A stretch of 64,000 nt of DNA from Coprenecus sp949297365. Its GTDB lineage: Bacteria; Bacteroidota; Bacteroidia; Bacteroidales; UBA932. How positions within the stretch are numbered: position 1 is the stretch's first letter; every line of letters starts with the position of its first letter. The notes beneath the pieces are model-generated. The model worked only from the letters and a program-made list of their open reading frames with translations. It had not been told where the DNA came from and did not search any database. Position numbers and translations under genes: made by a program. Positions 61,060 to 64,000 of this stretch are shown piece by piece. The DNA is taken from positions 1,240,001-1,304,000 of the forward strand of contig OZ006987.1 in NCBI GenBank assembly GCA_963931055.1. Reading direction: 5' to 3'.

Positions 61060-61094
61060 TGTATATCTATTTATAACATTCTGAAAATAGGATG

Positions 61095-61102
61095 CGAAGA
61101 TA
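61095..61102 (-). promoter_or_regulatory. Possible promoter of the PpiD-like gene
   Basis: The minus strand reads TATCTTCG, one mismatch to TAnnTTTG, in the 54-bp gap after lptC. Confidence 0.4.
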
Positions 61103-61113
61103 GTAATTTTATT

Positions 61114-61749
61114 TTATCTCCTTACACTGGGGCCGATAAAATTAACAGTGTCCACGTATCCGGAGCCGGTAGAGTCGTCCGACAGTATGCCGTAACTGTC
61201 AAAAGGGCGCAGCAGCTGGGCATCCCTGGCCATCTCGTCAGACTCCAGTCCATAACCCTGCATGAAGCCCTGAGGCGATGACAGCCTGACGTAACAGTCA
61301 GTATATATCATCTTGTTCTCCCGGTCCCAATACAGTGTGTCCGTCTCTATCTTCTCTCCCTTTATATAGTTGTTGATCACCACATTGCCGTATGCAGACC
61401 ACTGCTCTTTTCCATCGGTCACTGTATGCAGGGCCTCGTCGGAGACAATCCTGGTCTCCAACAGTCCTTCCTCGTTATATGCCAGTACTCGGAAACCTTC
61501 CGGAAACACCTCGCGGGAGTTATTCTTGTCACTCTCATACCTCTCCATCCTCTTGGCCTTGAGGCGCATCTGGACCTGTCCGTTCTCAGTCTGGGCAGCA
61601 TCCATGTCCAGGACTACCTGAGTAGGTGCCTCAGATATCTTGTCGGCATCGATATTCTTCAGCTTATTGCCGCATGATACGACAATGGCAGCAGCCGGAA
61701 AGACTGCCGCCATCATCATATATCTGTAGATTGCGTTTCTAAAGCCCAT
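61114..61749 (-). CDS. lptC: LptC-type LPS transport protein
   Basis: 211 residues with lipobox VVSC (Cys26), so likely lipid-anchored, unlike the E. coli single-helix form. The LptC/OstA-like beta-jellyroll region (about 45-175) shows QVVLDMDAAQTENGQVQMRLKA, TRIVSDEALH, WSAYGNVVI and ETDTLYWDRENKMIYTD, the last being a typical LptC signature. It carries LPS between the inner-membrane LptBFG complex and LptA. It starts 2 bp after the TPR gene. Confidence 0.9.
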   Translation of the reverse strand: MGFRNAIYRYMMMAAVFPAAAIVVSCGNKLKNIDADKISEAPTQVVLDMDAAQTENGQVQMRLKAKRMERYESDKNNSREVFPEGFRVLAYNEEGLLETRIVSDEALHTVTDGKEQWSAYGNVVINNYIKGEKIETDTLYWDRENKMIYTDCYVRLSSPQGFMQGYGLESDEMARDAQLLRPFDSYGILSDDSTGSGYVDTVNFIGPSVRR

Positions 61750-61751
61750 TA

Positions 61752-63062
61752 CTATTTCTGAGTCCTTACAGTAGTGGATTCGCTCAGACCGTTGCAGGAT
61801 ACCTCATATCTGTTACCGTCAACCATGTCGTACATGAAAGCGGTAGACTGCTCGGGATAGTACTGGCTGTAAGTGGCTATCTGCTTGTTGGCCTCCTCTG
61901 CGAGCTCAGAATCAGCGTTTCTGGCCTTAATCATATAATCGGTGGCTACCCAGTAATGGGCACGTGACTCTATCTCGTTGCCGTCGCACTTAGACACACT
62001 CCAGATAGTTCCGATGAGGAAATAAGCCTTTCCGGCATATGCCTGGGAGAGAGAAGCGGCCTGCTTTGCGGCTGCAACCGCATCGGGTCTTCTGTCAAGT
62101 TTGGAGAACAGATAAGTGGCCAGCTCATAGTAATACTGGGCATCGGTCTCGACATCCGACTCATCGGAGTCAATAGCCTGCTGCATATACATTATGGCCT
62201 TGTCGGCTCCATCGGGATGAGATGAGAAAAGTCTGAAGAGCTGGTATGAGTAATCCACTGAAGGCTCCAGTCTGTTCAGGTCCTCAAGGGCATCGCTGAA
62301 CATATCCAGGTCGGTACAGCCTGCCGAATGGAAGAGAGCCAGCATATTCTTCAGAAGCTCAGCGTTTGAAGCATCGTAACGGGGCTGGAATACTGCCACG
62401 AGGTTATCGCAGCTTGCGACACCGCTCTGTGCGAAGATGCTCTCCACATCGCTGATGGCCTTGTCCACCATATTGGAGGGCTTGGCGGCCTTGACAGCCT
62501 CAAGTGTAGAGATACTCTTGTCAAATGCTGCGAACACGTCCTGGTCAACGAGACGGCCGAGCTTGTAGAGCTGCACGGCATAGTTCATATATCTTACCGC
62601 AATGGTAGTGGAAGTCTTCTCCTTGGCTACGTCCATAGCCTCTCCCAGAGCATCGAATACCACCTGCTCACTCCCTGCCTCCGCATAATTCATCATATCC
62701 ACGGCCCTGTTGGTTATAGCTGTAACCGCATATTTGGGATAGTTGTCGATTCGCAGCTGATGCAGCATCATCAGTGTGTCCACCAGTTCCTGCTTGCGGA
62801 TAGGGTTGTTGCGGTACTGATTTATCTCCTTTCTCATGATCTTCATACCGTCGAGAAGCATGTTCTGACTGGCTGTGGGAGGGCAGTATCTGAGAGCATT
62901 ACGCCAGCTGGGAGCCGCACCCTCAAGGTCACCCTGCTTTACATACTGCTGATAGAATGAAAGATATTTGACACACTCGGCACTGTCCGCGCCGTATCTG
63001 CCCTGTCCGAACGCAAGGACAGACACCAATAATGCAAATGCTGTTAAGAGTATACGTTTCAT
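61752..63062 (-). CDS. Exported TPR-like protein of the lptC cluster
   Basis: 436 residues with a signal peptide (cut near AFG-QG). The mature chain is almost all alpha-helical, with TPR-like helix pairs (VKYLSFYQQYVKQGDLEGA, ADKAIMYMQQAIDSD, AKQAASLSQAYAGKAYFLIG). The C-terminus has a Cys (VSCNGLS). Orthologues in Bacteroidales sit between an outer-membrane protein gene and lptC; function is unestablished, but envelope assembly is a fair inference. It ends 2 bp before lptC. Confidence 0.82.
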   Translation of the reverse strand: MKRILLTAFALLVSVLAFGQGRYGADSAECVKYLSFYQQYVKQGDLEGAAPSWRNALRYCPPTASQNMLLDGMKIMRKEINQYRNNPIRKQELVDTLMMLHQLRIDNYPKYAVTAITNRAVDMMNYAEAGSEQVVFDALGEAMDVAKEKTSTTIAVRYMNYAVQLYKLGRLVDQDVFAAFDKSISTLEAVKAAKPSNMVDKAISDVESIFAQSGVASCDNLVAVFQPRYDASNAELLKNMLALFHSAGCTDLDMFSDALEDLNRLEPSVDYSYQLFRLFSSHPDGADKAIMYMQQAIDSDESDVETDAQYYYELATYLFSKLDRRPDAVAAAKQAASLSQAYAGKAYFLIGTIWSVSKCDGNEIESRAHYWVATDYMIKARNADSELAEEANKQIATYSQYYPEQSTAFMYDMVDGNRYEVSCNGLSESTTVRTQK

Positions 63063-63093
63063 GTGTTTAGAATTAATAATTTATTGCCGTATT

Positions 63094-64000
63094 TTAATCA
63101 TATCTGTATTTGACAAACCAAAGGTCGTGAAGGTTTATATTGACTATGAAATTTATATATCTTTCCCTCACCATATTGTGCCGGAGCGTCCCGCGCTGTC
63201 CCATATCAACGGCCACACTTACTGCATTGTGCCATCTGTATATAGGGAATGAGGCTCCGAAAGTAATACCGAATGAGTTGACCTGGTGTCCGTTTACCTT
63301 GACATACGATTCCTCAAAATATGCTCCCACACGGTAGGTCACTCTCTTCATGTAATACCTTATATCGTACATATTGGGCGTTATCTCAAAACCGGCCCTG
63401 TAGCATCTGGCGTTCTCAGCGGAGAAGTTGCTCCACATACTGTTGTCGGGGAATGAGCTCCCGCGCCAGTTCTGCTGAATGAAATCCGCACCGACAGCCC
63501 ACTTGTCGTTGACCCGGTACGACACTCCTACTCCGAACTCATCGGCTATGTCCATGGACGTATGTCCGCCGCTGCTGTAGAGAACCGTATCCGCCGCTGA
63601 AAAGGCATACTTGGCCACATCGCCCTTAAGGCTGTTGCCTATACGGTATGTTCCGCCTATCACTATCTGGGAATTGTTCCTGGCTATGGGCTGTATATAC
63701 TGAAGTCCGAACTTTCCGGAAAAACAGTGAACCTTGTAATCCCACCCGGTGGATATCGTATTGTAAAGGGATGAGGAGTTGAACAGTATGTCGTTGTGCT
63801 TGTTGATATAACCGAAATAATATATGGCTTCGGCTCCTATGGATACACGGTCAAACAGCATCACCGCTCCGCCGAAAAACAACTGGTATATACTGCCCGT
63901 TCCGAATTTCTGATACTTTACGTCCCCGATCTGAGAAACTATGTCCGGGTCCGTCTCGGTGGACAGGAACTTGTATCCCACATTGCTGAACGGAGCAATG
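63094..64000 (-). CDS. Outer-membrane beta-barrel protein, 5' end outside the window
   Basis: 302 codons are visible and the frame stays open to base 64000, so the signal peptide is missing. The chain consists of alternating amphipathic strands with Gly/Tyr-rich turns (FFGGAVMLFDRVSIGAEAIYYFG, GKFGLQYIQPIARN, FGVGVSYRVNDKWAVGADFI, SFGITFGASFPIY), the pattern of OMPP1/FadL-like transporters of Bacteroidota. It does not end in Phe (KYRYD). It is 31 bp upstream of the TPR gene and probably heads the same operon. Confidence 0.8.
   Translation of the reverse strand, partial: IAPFSNVGYKFLSTETDPDIVSQIGDVKYQKFGTGSIYQLFFGGAVMLFDRVSIGAEAIYYFGYINKHNDILFNSSSLYNTISTGWDYKVHCFSGKFGLQYIQPIARNNSQIVIGGTYRIGNSLKGDVAKYAFSAADTVLYSSGGHTSMDIADEFGVGVSYRVNDKWAVGADFIQQNWRGSSFPDNSMWSNFSAENARCYRAGFEITPNMYDIRYYMKRVTYRVGAYFEESYVKVNGHQVNSFGITFGASFPIYRWHNAVSVAVDMGQRGTLRHNMVRERYINFIVNINLHDLWFVKYRYD

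Overview
The window reads as chromosomal DNA of a member of the Bacteroidota, most likely order Bacteroidales. The evidence is the repeated Bacteroides-type promoter element TAnnTTTG (in several places with an upstream TTTG about 20 bp away), many short lipoprotein signal peptides ending in a Cys lipobox, and families typical of gut Bacteroidales: DUF4988 lipoproteins, PepSY-like proteins, C10 protease with DUF3244, TPR-transmembrane-HTH regulators and paired RND permeases. Base composition looks moderately GC-rich (about half or slightly more, by eye). The exact family or genus cannot be fixed from the sequence alone; something Rikenellaceae-like is a guess.

Layout. 1-4213: three tandem secreted DUF4988-type lipoproteins. 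4290-8193: a minus-strand unit of response regulator, histidine kinase and two PepSY-like exported proteins. 8290-9920: a tRNA-Pro(UGG) whose 3' end is repeated at 9901-9920, bracketing a decayed integrative element with an integrase stump and a YafQ-type toxin-antitoxin pair. 9921-14393: a dihydroorotate-dehydrogenase-like protein and glycyl-tRNA synthetase, divergent from DsbD. 14455-23785: an outer-membrane protein, then a TolC / adaptor / RND / RND efflux operon. 23917-29031: a DUF4143 ATPase behind a 3 x 23 bp tandem repeat, an MFS transporter and a YfhO-family membrane protein. 29158-35583: a TPR-AraC membrane regulator followed by three tandem Ig-like (BIG2) lipoproteins that share their C-terminal domain with the proteins at the left edge. 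35646-38646: two duplicated DHA2 MFS exporters.

38690-40111 is a relic-rich intergenic region: IS-like inverted repeats, a palindromic repeat element and a broken RhuM gene. 40165-53826 is the most unusual part. An M49-like metallopeptidase and a DUF3089 hydrolase are duplicated 11 kb apart, the second peptidase copy having lost its N-terminus. Between the copies lie an exported WG-repeat/caspase-like protein, a TPR-HTH membrane regulator, a DUF3244 protein, a C10 cysteine protease and a tandem array of five small beta-barrel proteins whose two types of signal peptide alternate. 54248-64000 returns to ordinary genes: a lipoprotein, tRNA-Ala(GGC), Fe-type superoxide dismutase, a second palindromic repeat cluster, folA-thyA, an exported EEP-family protein, a PpiD-like foldase, LptC, a TPR protein and an outer-membrane protein cut by the window edge.

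Two themes recur. One is tandem gene amplification in which leader and signal-peptide DNA is more conserved than the mature protein. The other is cell-envelope biology (lipoproteins, exported proteases, barrels, efflux) controlled by membrane-anchored HTH regulators. The best candidates for something undescribed are the protease/caspase/beta-barrel array, the C-terminal lectin-like domain shared by two different scaffolds, and a composite palindromic intergenic element found at 39.6 kb and 55.9 kb.
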